This document shows, piece by piece, positions 1-8,025 of a stretch of DNA of 41,499 nt. The position numbers and the translations under genes are program-made. The DNA is from Flavobacteriales bacterium (GTDB lineage Bacteria; Bacteroidota; Bacteroidia; Flavobacteriales_D; Sanyastnellaceae). The stretch is from NCBI GenBank assembly GCA_947465255.1, contig CANIAA010000002.1, forward strand, positions 1 through 41,499, written 5' to 3'. Under the pieces are notes generated by a model. That model ran no database searches. It was given only the letters and a program-made list of their open reading frames with translations, and was not told where the DNA came from. Within the stretch, counting starts at the first letter, position 1, and the number at the start of each line of letters is the position of its first letter.

Positions 1-1087
1 CCTGAACACGCGACCAGAATGATTGATTGGGTTCACCCCACATCGTAACGGATTGCCCCCAATTGTTTGGCTCCGGAGTCTGTGCATCGAAATTAATTCG
101 CGTTTGAAACTGAGAGTTATTGAAGGTGTATTTAATATGATGGTCATTATCGCCATTGTTACCCGCTGAAGCAACGAACACTACACCTTCGTCGCTCATT
201 TGATCAATAACCTGTGAAAGCAACGATGTGCCATCCAGGGTGCCCATGTAGGTCAGTCCCCAGCTCATGTTAATGACCAATCGCTTGCCTTGTGCTTCCG
301 CGATTTGTTGCATCCAAACGAAACCATCGATAACCGAAGCTGCGTCAATTAAAAATGTCGTAAACAACAAACCTGCTGCAGGTGCCATCCCTCTGTACTG
401 AATGCCTGCGCCACCGCCCGCAGCGATTCCGGCTACGTGACTGCCGTGTGTATTATAACTATAGATATTTGCCGTATCAACTTGAGCTGCCAGCAATTCA
501 TCTGCACCAACATATTCTGCCCCATAAGCGTAACCGTCGGGGTGAGGTCCACTATTTTTAAACTGATCCCACGCCGCCACGATACGTGTTTGCTGCAGCA
601 ACGTATCGTAAAACATCGGATGTGTATAATCGAAACCCCAGTCCGTCACACCAATAAGCACATCCTCACCATCAAAGCCTTGCGGCAGATTGATGCCCCA
701 ATACACACTGTCAGCTCCTACGTCATATCGCACGCGATCGAGCATGGGAGAAACCTTCGACGGAATTTCGAAGTACGAAAACACAGCTGATAAATCAAGT
801 TGACCAATCACTTGCAATGGTATTTTCACCGTACAAACATTTCCAATAGCAGCCCCGCGGAGCACGCCAAGGGATTCGAAATGTGACCACTGCGCATTCG
901 GGCGAGTCTTGCCCATCGCCGATAAATAAGCAGTACCATTCAAATCATACACAGGCATGGCTTGCTGAGTAGCAACATCTCCTGTACTTTGTTTCAAAGC
1001 ATTCCATTGATACTTCGTGAATGCAGGCATTTGAACTTGTGCCAAAAGAGTGTTGCTCAGCAACACTAAAAAGATCCATGTTTTCAT
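1..1087 (-). CDS. Secreted S8 (subtilisin-like) serine peptidase, 5' part only
   Basis: The reading frame starts at the ATG at 1085-1087 and stays open to the window edge, so the C-terminus is missing. The protein begins with a short hydrophobic signal peptide (MKTWIFLVLLSNTLLAQ). S8 family landmarks appear in the expected order: the catalytic Asp in TDWGFDYTHP near residue 147, the catalytic His in NTHGSHVAGIAAG near residue 215, and the oxyanion-hole Asn in ASAGNNGDND near residue 309. The catalytic Ser (GTSM block) would lie beyond base 1. Family knowledge says this is an exported endopeptidase. In this lineage such proteins usually end in a T9SS sorting domain, but that part is not visible. 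It is transcribed divergently from the glutamate dehydrogenase gene. Confidence 0.9.
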   Translation of the reverse strand, partial: MKTWIFLVLLSNTLLAQVQMPAFTKYQWNALKQSTGDVATQQAMPVYDLNGTAYLSAMGKTRPNAQWSHFESLGVLRGAAIGNVCTVKIPLQVIGQLDLSAVFSYFEIPSKVSPMLDRVRYDVGADSVYWGINLPQGFDGEDVLIGVTDWGFDYTHPMFYDTLLQQTRIVAAWDQFKNSGPHPDGYAYGAEYVGADELLAAQVDTANIYSYNTHGSHVAGIAAGGGAGIQYRGMAPAAGLLFTTFLIDAASVIDGFVWMQQIAEAQGKRLVINMSWGLTYMGTLDGTSLLSQVIDQMSDEGVVFVASAGNNGDNDHHIKYTFNNSQFQTRINFDAQTPEPNNWGQSVTMWGEPNQSFWSRVQ

Positions 1088-1201
1088 AGTTGCAAACGTC
1101 GTGAAAATCACTAACACACTACAAATCAATCGATACATTTTCAACATTGCATTCTTAGTTAGAAAAAAGAAAAGAAGTGTCGTGTGGTTGCCTTCAACTG
1201 A

Positions 1202-1209
1202 TACTTTTG
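1202..1209 (+). promoter_or_regulatory. Bacteroidota -7 box (TACTTTTG) before glutamate dehydrogenase
   Basis: TACTTTTG is an exact match to the Bacteroidota sigma-A -7 consensus TAnnTTTG and lies 22 bases before the ATG at 1232. I found no good TTTG -33 element at the usual 19-21 base spacing, so support rests on the -7 box and its position. Confidence 0.45.
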
Positions 1210-1231
1210 GCAGTCAATAAAAAAAGATTTT

Positions 1232-2653
1232 ATGAGCCACAAGAGTGTTGGAGCGCAATTCTACAATGATGTCCTCTCCTATTTCGATAAGGCAGCCGCA
1301 TTCACAACGTTTGATGAAGGCTTGCTGAATCAAATCAAAGTATGCAATAGTGTGTACAAGTTTTATTTTCCGCTAGAAATTAATGGTAAGATAGAAGTGT
1401 TCGAAGGCATTCGCGTTCAGCATAGCCATCATACAACACCTACCAAAGGTGGTATACGTTATAGCGAAATGGTCGATGAAGAAGAAGTAAAAGCACTTGC
1501 TACTTTGATGACCTTCAAGTGCGCAGCAGTTGATGTTCCATTCGGCGGTGCAAAAGGTGGTATTAAAGTAAAACCATCAACGCTGACCGTTTCACAACTG
1601 GAAAGACTAACCCGTCGCTACACAACAGAGCTAATAAAGAAGAATATGATCGGTCCGGCTGTCGATGTTCCTGCTCCCGACTATGGAAGCGGTTCACGCG
1701 AGATGGCCTGGATCGTTGATACATACGCCACATTCAAATTTGATGATATCAATGCGCTTGGATGTGTAACAGGAAAGCCTGTAGCGCAAGGAGGTATAGC
1801 AGGTCGCACGGAAGCAACCGGCCAAGGTATTTTCTTCGGTATTCGCGAAGCAATGAGTCATGCGGATGACATGCAAGAGCTCGGCCTAACGCCCGGATTG
1901 GAAGGCAAGCGAGTAATCGTGCAAGGTTTGGGTAATGTAGGTTTCTACGCTGCAAAATTCTGCAGTGAAGGTGGTGCCATTATTACGGGTATCGCTGAAT
2001 ACGAAGGCGGTATCTACAATGAAAACGGCCTCGACGTTGAAGAAGTATTCAAACATCGTAAAGCGTCAGGTTCTATTCTGAACTTCCCCGGAGCTAAAAA
2101 TTTCGAGCGTTCTTCCGAACTGTTGGAAATGGATTGCGATGTATTGATTCCGGCAGCCTTGGAAAATCAAATTACCGCTGAAAATGCTCCTCGCATTAAA
2201 GCGAAAATTATCGGTGAAGGAGCTAATGGCCCTGTATCGAAAGACGCCGAAGACATTCTGAACAAGCGTGGCATCATGATAATTCCGGACTTGTTCCTAA
2301 ATGCCGGTGGTGTTACAGTTTCTTACTTCGAATGGTTGAAGAACCTATCGCACGTCAACTTTGGTCGTCTTGAAAAGCGTTTTCAGGAAATGCAGGCTCG
2401 CCAGCTTATAAATGGGGTGGAAAAAATGACCGGTCGATCAATGGACGCTAAAGAGAAGAAAATTCTCATTCAAGGCGGCGGTGAAATCGACTACGTTCGT
2501 TCCGGACTGGAAGAAACGATGATCTATGCCTACAACGAAATACGCGAAATCAAAAAGGCCAATAAAAAAATTGAAGACTTGCGCACGGCTGCATTCGTGA
2601 GCGGCATTAATAAGTTGGGCGTGGCGTATCAATCGCTGGGTATATTCCCATAA
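1232..2653 (+). CDS. Glu/Leu/Phe/Val dehydrogenase family glutamate dehydrogenase
   Basis: This 473-residue protein should catalyse reversible oxidative deamination of glutamate to 2-oxoglutarate and ammonia in the cytoplasm. The N-terminal ELFV domain contains the substrate and catalytic lysine region (MTFKCAAVDVPFGGAKGGIK, residues about 90-109). The Rossmann domain begins near residue 227 with VIVQGLGNVGFYAA. The C-terminal part carries GEGANGP, IPDLFLNAGGVTVSYFEW and LRTAAFV. Motifs and layout resemble the animal mitochondrial enzyme (from memory) more than the short E. coli GdhA type. This includes extra residues, about 395-420, where the animal enzyme has its antenna. Cofactor preference cannot be settled by eye. 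The ATG follows an A-rich leader with a -7 box 22 bases upstream. Confidence 0.93.
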   Translation: MSHKSVGAQFYNDVLSYFDKAAAFTTFDEGLLNQIKVCNSVYKFYFPLEINGKIEVFEGIRVQHSHHTTPTKGGIRYSEMVDEEEVKALATLMTFKCAAVDVPFGGAKGGIKVKPSTLTVSQLERLTRRYTTELIKKNMIGPAVDVPAPDYGSGSREMAWIVDTYATFKFDDINALGCVTGKPVAQGGIAGRTEATGQGIFFGIREAMSHADDMQELGLTPGLEGKRVIVQGLGNVGFYAAKFCSEGGAIITGIAEYEGGIYNENGLDVEEVFKHRKASGSILNFPGAKNFERSSELLEMDCDVLIPAALENQITAENAPRIKAKIIGEGANGPVSKDAEDILNKRGIMIIPDLFLNAGGVTVSYFEWLKNLSHVNFGRLEKRFQEMQARQLINGVEKMTGRSMDAKEKKILIQGGGEIDYVRSGLEETMIYAYNEIREIKKANKKIEDLRTAAFVSGINKLGVAYQSLGIFP

Positions 2654-2730
2654 TTAATGACGAATGACTAATGGCAAGTGGCGAATGGCGAATGGGCACT
2701 CGCCATTCGCCACTTGCCATTCGCCACTAT
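2654..2730. repeat. Heptamer-built inverted repeat with 22-bp perfect stem
   Basis: Directly after the glutamate dehydrogenase stop codon lie six tandem heptamers of the form CGAATGG: TTAATGA, CGAATGA, CTAATGG, CAAGTGG, CGAATGG, CGAATGG. They are followed by inverted heptamers of the form CCATTCG or CCACTTG. The arms 2670-2691 and 2700-2721 are perfect reverse complements (22 bp) around an 8-base loop at 2692-2699. There is no T-run directly after the right arm, so it is not a standard intrinsic terminator, although an RNA copy would fold strongly. No second copy was seen in the window. Confidence 0.85.
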
Positions 2731-2779
2731 TTAGCAACTTTTATCCGAAGTTCACGTAGTAAGCGTATAACTTAGTGCT

Positions 2780-3352
2780 ATGGATTTCGCACCCAATAAA
2801 AATATCAAGCCCACCAAAGGCCAGGTACTTTTAGCCGAGCCTTTCTTGAATGACCCTTATTTCAAGCGCACCGTAATCTTTCTGTGTGAGCATAATAAAG
2901 ATGGTTCGTTCGGATTTGTGTTGAACAACTACATCAACATCGATTTAGAACAAATCATGGAAAATATGCCCACGTTCAAGGGCCGAATAAGCATCGGTGG
3001 TCCGGTGCGCAATAGCAACCTCTATTACTTGCACACCCTGGGCGATAAAATTTCGGACAGCGTTGAAATTATTCCCGGTGTGTTCATGGGCGGAAACTTC
3101 GACATCTTGAAGAAAATGCTATTTACCGGCGATGTCAAAAAGGAGGAGGTTCGTTTTTTTGTAGGTTACAGCGGTTGGTCACCCGAACAATTGGAAAGTG
3201 AAATCGAAAGCAAATCATGGTTCGTGGCAAATGTCCCCAAAGAGCTGCTCATGAACTGCGAGAACAATGATCTCTGGAAAACCATCATGAAGAGCATGGG
3301 TAGGAAAGGTGAAATGATTGCCAATCTCCCTGACGACCCTACCCTCAACTAG
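2780..3352 (+). CDS. YqgE/AlgH family protein (DUF179)
   Basis: The 190-residue length and motifs fit the YqgE/AlgH family. GQVLLAEPFLNDPYF near residues 14-28, FVLN followed by an acidic stretch, GGPV near residue 73, and GYSGWSPEQLE near residues 129-139 are all typical. The protein has no signal peptide and should be cytoplasmic. The family is widely conserved; in Pseudomonas AlgH was linked to alginate regulation, but the biochemical role remains unclear. The gene stands alone between the heptamer hairpin and the MBOAT operon. A PPL-type C-terminal tail of the family is present. The start is the first ATG in frame. Confidence 0.9.
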   Translation: MDFAPNKNIKPTKGQVLLAEPFLNDPYFKRTVIFLCEHNKDGSFGFVLNNYINIDLEQIMENMPTFKGRISIGGPVRNSNLYYLHTLGDKISDSVEIIPGVFMGGNFDILKKMLFTGDVKKEEVRFFVGYSGWSPEQLESEIESKSWFVANVPKELLMNCENNDLWKTIMKSMGRKGEMIANLPDDPTLN

Positions 3353-3381
3353 CCCATCCTCGTTTTTAAGAGCCTTTTGGT

Positions 3382-3389
3382 TATGTTTG
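3382..3389 (+). promoter_or_regulatory. Bacteroidota -7 box (TATGTTTG) before the MBOAT operon
   Basis: TATGTTTG exactly matches TAnnTTTG and lies 27 bases before the ATG at 3417, in the 64-base gap after yqgE. No convincing -33 TTTG is found at 19-21 bases. It would drive the three-gene acyltransferase cluster. Confidence 0.45.
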
Positions 3390-3416
3390 TGGCGCACAAC
3401 TTAACCATCATGGTCT

Positions 3417-4844
3417 ATGCTCTTTAATTCTACGGAGTTTCTCTTTTTCTTGGCGATTGTTTTCAGTTTGTACTGGACTGTTCTCAAAAATCGCCCACGT
3501 GGAAAAACATGGTTGCTTCTTGTGAGCAGCTGTATCTTTTATATGTTCTTCATCCCGAAGTACATTCTGATTCTGTTCATCACCATCATCATTGATTATT
3601 TCGCGGGAATAAAAATTGCCGCAACCGAAGGAAGAGCTAAAAAAATCTGGCTCATTCTAAGCATTGTCTCGACATGCATGGTCTTGTTTGTATTTAAGTA
3701 CTACAATTTCTTCATCGACAATACGAATGCTATTGCCCAACTTGTTGGATGGAATTACTCCATACAGGCCATGGATATTATTTTACCAATAGGCCTTTCA
3801 TTTCACACCTTTCAAAGTCTGAGCTATGTAGTTGAGGTTTATTGGGGAAAGCAAAAGCCCGAAAAGGATTTCGTGACGTATTCGCTTTACGTAATGTACT
3901 TCCCTCAGTTGGTTGCCGGCCCTATTGAACGCGCTGCCAACCTACTCTATCAGTTTCATGCAAAACCTATGTTCAATGGCGCACTGGCTGCAGAAGGCAT
4001 GCGCCAAATTTTATGGGGCTTCTTCAAGAAAATTGTTATTGCTGACACGTGCGCTGCATATGCCAATGCTGCATTTGGGTCGTATGAAACCCTTTCATCC
4101 ACAAGCTTGATATTAGGTGCTGTCGCCTTCGCCTTTCAGATTTACGGTGACTTTAGCGGATACTCAGACATTGCACTAGGCACTTCTAAACTATTCGGCA
4201 TTCAGCTCATGCGCAACTTTCATTTGCCTTACTTCGCAACAAGTATCCCCGATTTCTGGCGACGCTGGCACATTTCCTTGTCGACCTGGTTTCGTGACTA
4301 CGTCTATATACCTCTCGGAGGTTCTCGCGTATCCGGCTGGAAATTCTACCGTAACGTCTTCATCATTTTCCTGCTCAGCGGTTTCTGGCATGGCGCCAAC
4401 TGGACATTCATTATCTGGGGATTGATTCACGCGATCGTGTACTGTATCTATTACGCCATTTGGGGAAATGCGAAACGCACCGAAACAGGCACTCCACCGC
4501 TATGGAAAACATGGATTGGCGGAATTTCCACCTTCGCTGTAGTGGTGCTGGCCTGGATATTCTTCCGTGCAAAGAATGTTACGGAAGCCTGGGCATACCT
4601 CAAAGCCATCGCGACAAACTCGCCTTTAGGTGATGACGTGCGCCAGTTTATACCACTACTCCTGCTTCTGATTCCCTTTCATTTCGTTGAATGGATTAAT
4701 CGCAATTCTACAAACGGCGTTTTTCTCTCGAACTTCCATCTCAATCGCACCGTTCGGTTGGCCATTGAACTTGTGTTGGCCCTTCTCATTATTGACTGTT
4801 ATTACTCGCTCGATCATGAACAATTCATCTACTTCCAATTCTGA
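3417..4844 (+). CDS. MBOAT family O-acyltransferase (AlgI-like)
   Basis: This 475-residue polytopic membrane protein starts with MLFNSTEFLFFLAIVF, the characteristic N-terminus of AlgI-type proteins. Family motifs include YFPQLVAGPIERA (near residues 162-174), DFWRRWHISLSTWFRDYVYIPLGG, and the catalytic His at about residue 325 in GFWHGANW. Known relatives (AlgI, PatA, DltB) move an acyl group, often acetyl, across the inner membrane for O-acylation of exopolysaccharide, peptidoglycan or teichoic acid. The next gene overlaps by 29 bases and encodes an SGNH-like protein, matching the usual MBOAT plus SGNH pairing. The acylated substrate here is unknown. Confidence 0.93.
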   Translation: MLFNSTEFLFFLAIVFSLYWTVLKNRPRGKTWLLLVSSCIFYMFFIPKYILILFITIIIDYFAGIKIAATEGRAKKIWLILSIVSTCMVLFVFKYYNFFIDNTNAIAQLVGWNYSIQAMDIILPIGLSFHTFQSLSYVVEVYWGKQKPEKDFVTYSLYVMYFPQLVAGPIERAANLLYQFHAKPMFNGALAAEGMRQILWGFFKKIVIADTCAAYANAAFGSYETLSSTSLILGAVAFAFQIYGDFSGYSDIALGTSKLFGIQLMRNFHLPYFATSIPDFWRRWHISLSTWFRDYVYIPLGGSRVSGWKFYRNVFIIFLLSGFWHGANWTFIIWGLIHAIVYCIYYAIWGNAKRTETGTPPLWKTWIGGISTFAVVVLAWIFFRAKNVTEAWAYLKAIATNSPLGDDVRQFIPLLLLLIPFHFVEWINRNSTNGVFLSNFHLNRTVRLAIELVLALLIIDCYYSLDHEQFIYFQF

Positions 4845-5883
4845 GTTCAATCGCTTCGTAGCGAAAATTGCTTTTCGTATGGTGTTACTGGCTGCCGCAT
4901 GCCTGCTGGTCTTCTTCATACCAATGCCCAGAAGCTATTACTTCTCCTTGATGAAGTATTCCGATTATTCCAAAATGAATTGGGTTGAAAACAAGTTGAA
5001 CTCAGTGGGTACACTCGATAGTACCGTTGTTTTCGTAGGTTCCTCGATTTGCCTCAATGGCATCAATGACAGTCTTCTGAACACATTGGACACCGGCACC
5101 ACGCAATACCTGAATTGCGGAATTACGCATACCTGCTATGCTGTAATCGATGCCATGCTGGAAGAAATGCTGGACAAGAAAAAGCTACGACCCAAAAAGG
5201 TGATTCTTTGCTTCAAGGGAGATGCTATGGCACGCTACATACACAACATGTATCCCGCACAAGCAAGCACCTCACACATCATGCAATCGGCAACCGAATT
5301 CAACACTCAGTTTTTTCCCAGTTTTCTGAAACGAGTGTCTTGGAATGTACACAGCGTCACTCACCTTACGAAATATGAGCATATAGATACTGAGAAAGAA
5401 TTTGTTTCTTCTTACGGATTCAAACCTCAAAACACACTCGCGGTGGAGAAAGTGGAAAAATCATATAAGAACCTCCGCGCAGGTTCAGAGTCCAATTTCA
5501 ACGCCATACAAAATCAGAATGAAGGCAACGTGTTGCCGTTGAAATCAAAAGTGTCAGTCGCAATTACAGATGTCACACAGAACATCATTTATCAGCGCTC
5601 CGTATTTGAACGCAGTGCCAAACGACTGGATGACTTAAACATACCCTATGACATTCTGGTATATCCCAATTTGGTATCAGCTCGTATGGAAAAACAGGGC
5701 ATTATGGCGAATTACGTGAAACGAACATTCACCGCTATCGACTACGACAAACACAACGTAATTGCCGTCACTGATACCGCATTTGCTAACGCTCGCTATT
5801 ATGTGGATATGAATCACCTGAATCCGAAAGGAGCAGATCTACTGACTCATTACGTTTACCACGAATTGAACAACTCGAAATGA
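4816..5883 (+). CDS. SGNH/GDSL-like partner protein of the MBOAT acyltransferase
   Basis: I take the ATG at 4816, overlapping the MBOAT gene by 29 bases, because the longer frame upstream is only MBOAT antiphase. The resulting 356-residue protein has a short N-terminal cytoplasmic tail, one membrane anchor at about residues 19-36, then an extracytoplasmic domain. The domain opens with VVFVGSSICLNG (candidate nucleophile in GSS at 75-77 instead of GDS) and closes with DMNHLNPKG (D332 and H335, the DxxH block). This layout matches AlgJ/AlgX, PatB and DltD partners that pass the acyl group from MBOAT to a polymer. No family name can be assigned with certainty. Function is inferred from motifs and pairing. 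Confidence 0.82.
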   Translation: MNNSSTSNSEFNRFVAKIAFRMVLLAAACLLVFFIPMPRSYYFSLMKYSDYSKMNWVENKLNSVGTLDSTVVFVGSSICLNGINDSLLNTLDTGTTQYLNCGITHTCYAVIDAMLEEMLDKKKLRPKKVILCFKGDAMARYIHNMYPAQASTSHIMQSATEFNTQFFPSFLKRVSWNVHSVTHLTKYEHIDTEKEFVSSYGFKPQNTLAVEKVEKSYKNLRAGSESNFNAIQNQNEGNVLPLKSKVSVAITDVTQNIIYQRSVFERSAKRLDDLNIPYDILVYPNLVSARMEKQGIMANYVKRTFTAIDYDKHNVIAVTDTAFANARYYVDMNHLNPKGADLLTHYVYHELNNSK

Positions 5884-6764
5884 GCCATCATCCAAGAGGC
5901 TTTCGAAACCGCTATAGAAGCAACATGCCGTGGACGGAGGTTCTGTTGAAAGACCTTCAAAACGTGCTATTCGATTTTGTCGGATTTTGTCGCAATGGTT
6001 TCCAATTACCCGTTGTGGTCGCATTTCCCGATTACCCAAGCAAGAAAACCACCATCTATAAAATTTCCCGGAAGCTCGGCTTTCGTATCACAAATAAAAA
6101 GCTAAAGCACGCTTCGGTTATCCTGTGGTTTCACGATACGACACACGCTTCATCCGAATTACTTGTTCAACATTATCCAGGCAAACGAATCATCAACAAG
6201 CAGTGCACCGACATTTCTAAGAAGCATGTAGATGGAATTCATCAAAGCGTTTTCGGATATTCCACCATTATTAACCCTCGAACATTTGAGGGACCCGCTG
6301 TTGTTAAAAGTGATATTAATGCTCTTCATGATGGCGAGATTATACGTTGCCCCATCGCCCATCCATCAGATAAAGCCGTCTATCAAATCGTAATCGACAA
6401 TAAAACATCAACAGGCGAATTTCGGGATTACCGAGTTCCGGTCATTGCCGGAAGTATTCCCTTGGTCTATTCCAAATACAAGCACCTGGATGTGCGCTTT
6501 ACAAATAGCGTGCATCGATCAGAACTACACAGGCCGGAGGAAATTTTCTCTGTACCGGAATTGACCTCTATACAACAGATGGCTGAGCGAATGGGTGCAG
6601 AATTCTGCGAGTTCGATGTTTTGCGTGATAACGCCAGCGGACTCATCTACATTATCGACGTCAACAAAACACCCTATGGACCTCCATCGGGACTGAAAGC
6701 ATCAGAATCGCGAGAGGCTGTGCAGCGTTTAACCGATGCATTCAGAGATGCCTTTGTGGCTTAA
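5880..6764 (+). CDS. ATP-grasp-like protein coupled to the acyltransferase genes
   Basis: This 294-residue protein starts at ATGA overlapping the stop of the SGNH gene, so translation is probably coupled; an internal ATG at 5925 (MPWTEVLL) is an alternative start. It has no signal peptide or membrane segment. Three stretches look like a compact ATP-grasp fold: FEGPAVVKSDINALHDG near residues 137-153 (nucleotide-binding Lys), VYQIVIDN with RDYRVPVIAG, and FCEFDVLRDNASG followed by YIIDVNKTPYGPP near residue 259 (acidic and Asn metal ligands). If active it would ligate a carboxylate to an amine or thiol using ATP. The substrate is unknown. The assignment is by eye only. Confidence 0.6.
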   Translation: MSHHPRGFRNRYRSNMPWTEVLLKDLQNVLFDFVGFCRNGFQLPVVVAFPDYPSKKTTIYKISRKLGFRITNKKLKHASVILWFHDTTHASSELLVQHYPGKRIINKQCTDISKKHVDGIHQSVFGYSTIINPRTFEGPAVVKSDINALHDGEIIRCPIAHPSDKAVYQIVIDNKTSTGEFRDYRVPVIAGSIPLVYSKYKHLDVRFTNSVHRSELHRPEEIFSVPELTSIQQMAERMGAEFCEFDVLRDNASGLIYIIDVNKTPYGPPSGLKASESREAVQRLTDAFRDAFVA

Positions 6765-7402
6765 GCCGGAAGCGACTTTATCTTGCCTGCCACTTTCATG
6801 GTTACATAATCGCGATCTTCGGAAAAGCCACGCGCCGGTGAATATTCCCGCGCATAGAAGATGATTTGCAAATGAAGCTTTATCCAGGTTTCTTCTGGAA
6901 ATAGTCGTTTGGCGTCGCGCTCCGTTTGCTGAACACTTTTGCCATTACTCAACCCCCAACGATACAGCATACGATGAATATGCGTATCGACAGGAAATGC
7001 CGGAACACCGAAAGCCTGAATCATTACAACGCTTGCGGTCTTGTGCCCAACCCCGGGAAGCGCCTCCATCTCTTCCAAAGAAGACGGCACCTCACCAGCA
7101 TGACGCTCTATAAGAAGTTCCGAAAGTCGGTGTATGTTCTTACTCTTCGCCGGCGATAAACCACACGGGCGAATGATTGACTCAATCTGTGTTACCGATA
7201 GCTTAACCATTTCGTATGGATTATCGGCTAGCTCAAACAACTTAGGAGTAACCAGATTCACACGAGCATCAGTGCATTGTGCACTAAGTAAAACAGCTAT
7301 GAGCAAGGTATATTCATCGCGATGATCCAGCGGAACCGGAGGATCCGGGTATAGGAGTTCTAACTCTTGTAAAATGTACGCGACCTTCTCTTTCTTGGTC
7401 AT
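6761..7402 (-). CDS. nth: Endonuclease III (HhH-GPD base-excision glycosylase) without Fe-S motif
   Basis: I use the ATG at 7402 (213 residues); the longer frame begins with GTG inside the upstream gene. The protein matches Nth: SAQCTDARVN near residues 40-49, the helix-hairpin-helix LPGVGHKTASVV with catalytic K121, and FPVDTHIHR with catalytic D139, nearly the same numbering as E. coli K120 and D138. It should remove oxidised pyrimidines and nick the abasic site. The C-terminus (LQIIFYAREYSPARGFSEDR) has none of the four cysteines that bind the [4Fe-4S] cluster in canonical Nth, and no cluster-coding sequence follows in another frame. Its last four bases (TTAA) are shared with the convergent ATP-grasp-like gene. 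Confidence 0.9.
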   Translation of the reverse strand: MTKKEKVAYILQELELLYPDPPVPLDHRDEYTLLIAVLLSAQCTDARVNLVTPKLFELADNPYEMVKLSVTQIESIIRPCGLSPAKSKNIHRLSELLIERHAGEVPSSLEEMEALPGVGHKTASVVMIQAFGVPAFPVDTHIHRMLYRWGLSNGKSVQQTERDAKRLFPEETWIKLHLQIIFYAREYSPARGFSEDRDYVTMKVAGKIKSLPA

Positions 7403-7406
7403 GTCC

Positions 7407-7958
7407 CTATCGAGTGAATAGTTGATTGACACGGTCCTTGTAAAAAACCAACGTCTGCGTGGTTCCCATAACGCTCAAATCAACAATATTCTGTTGTTCA
7501 GGAAAACTAGCAACGAGTATGTCGTTGGTGACTGACATTGACCTAAAGTCAGGTGTTCGATAGAGCTCCATGTAGCAATAGGTCAAATCATTCTCAACTT
7601 CCTTTCCTACCCAGCGCCACTCTGCAGCTACACCATCAATGACTATAGAAAAGTGCTGTTTCATGTAGCTCTCCATGACTGCATCCGCTTCATTTACCTC
7701 TTCTGCTGTTCCCAGATGAATAGCCTTACCCTGTTGCTGTGAAAGTGCAAGCTCCACATCGTCGGTAAACATTTTACATGTTATTTCAAACTGCTGAGTC
7801 CTTGGGTTAAACTCAATTATGCTTTTCGAGATATAAAATTTGTGTGTAAAGGCGCATTCATTGTTGGGTTTTTCTCTACCTATGCCCTGCAGCTCAATCA
7901 GCATGCCCAGAACTAGAAAGCAACATGAAAAAACGATACGCACATTCAACAATTGCAT
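7407..7958 (-). CDS. DUF6702 family protein
   Basis: This 183-residue protein begins with a hydrophobic segment (residues about 5-24) that should act as a signal peptide or anchor. It then shows HKFYISKSIIEFNPRTQQFE and KMFTDDVELAL, the recognisable opening of the DUF6702 family common in Bacteroidota, and closes with a region containing LYRTPDFRSMSV. The function is unknown. The gene lies four bases upstream of nth, so the two are probably co-transcribed. It is divergent from the DHH phosphoesterase gene across a 79-base gap. Confidence 0.78.
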   Translation of the reverse strand: MQLLNVRIVFSCCFLVLGMLIELQGIGREKPNNECAFTHKFYISKSIIEFNPRTQQFEITCKMFTDDVELALSQQQGKAIHLGTAEEVNEADAVMESYMKQHFSIVIDGVAAEWRWVGKEVENDLTYCYMELYRTPDFRSMSVTNDILVASFPEQQNIVDLSVMGTTQTLVFYKDRVNQLFTR

Positions 7959-8025
7959 GGATTTGGGTGTTTAAAAAGTAGGGGCAAGTTAGGAAAAGAA
8001 TGCCGTTTGCCTTCGGCGACTCCAT

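Noticed and set aside
437-790. 117-residue plus-strand frame
   Set aside because: It is antisense to the S8 peptidase, whose catalytic motifs fix the minus-strand frame.
2654-2730. CRISPR-like array
   Set aside because: Units are 7 bases, tandem and inverted, with no spacers and no cas genes.
4687-4815. Longer N-terminus for the SGNH-like protein
   Set aside because: This stretch is the MBOAT coding sequence in another frame; the ATG at 4816 puts the membrane anchor near the N-terminus as expected.
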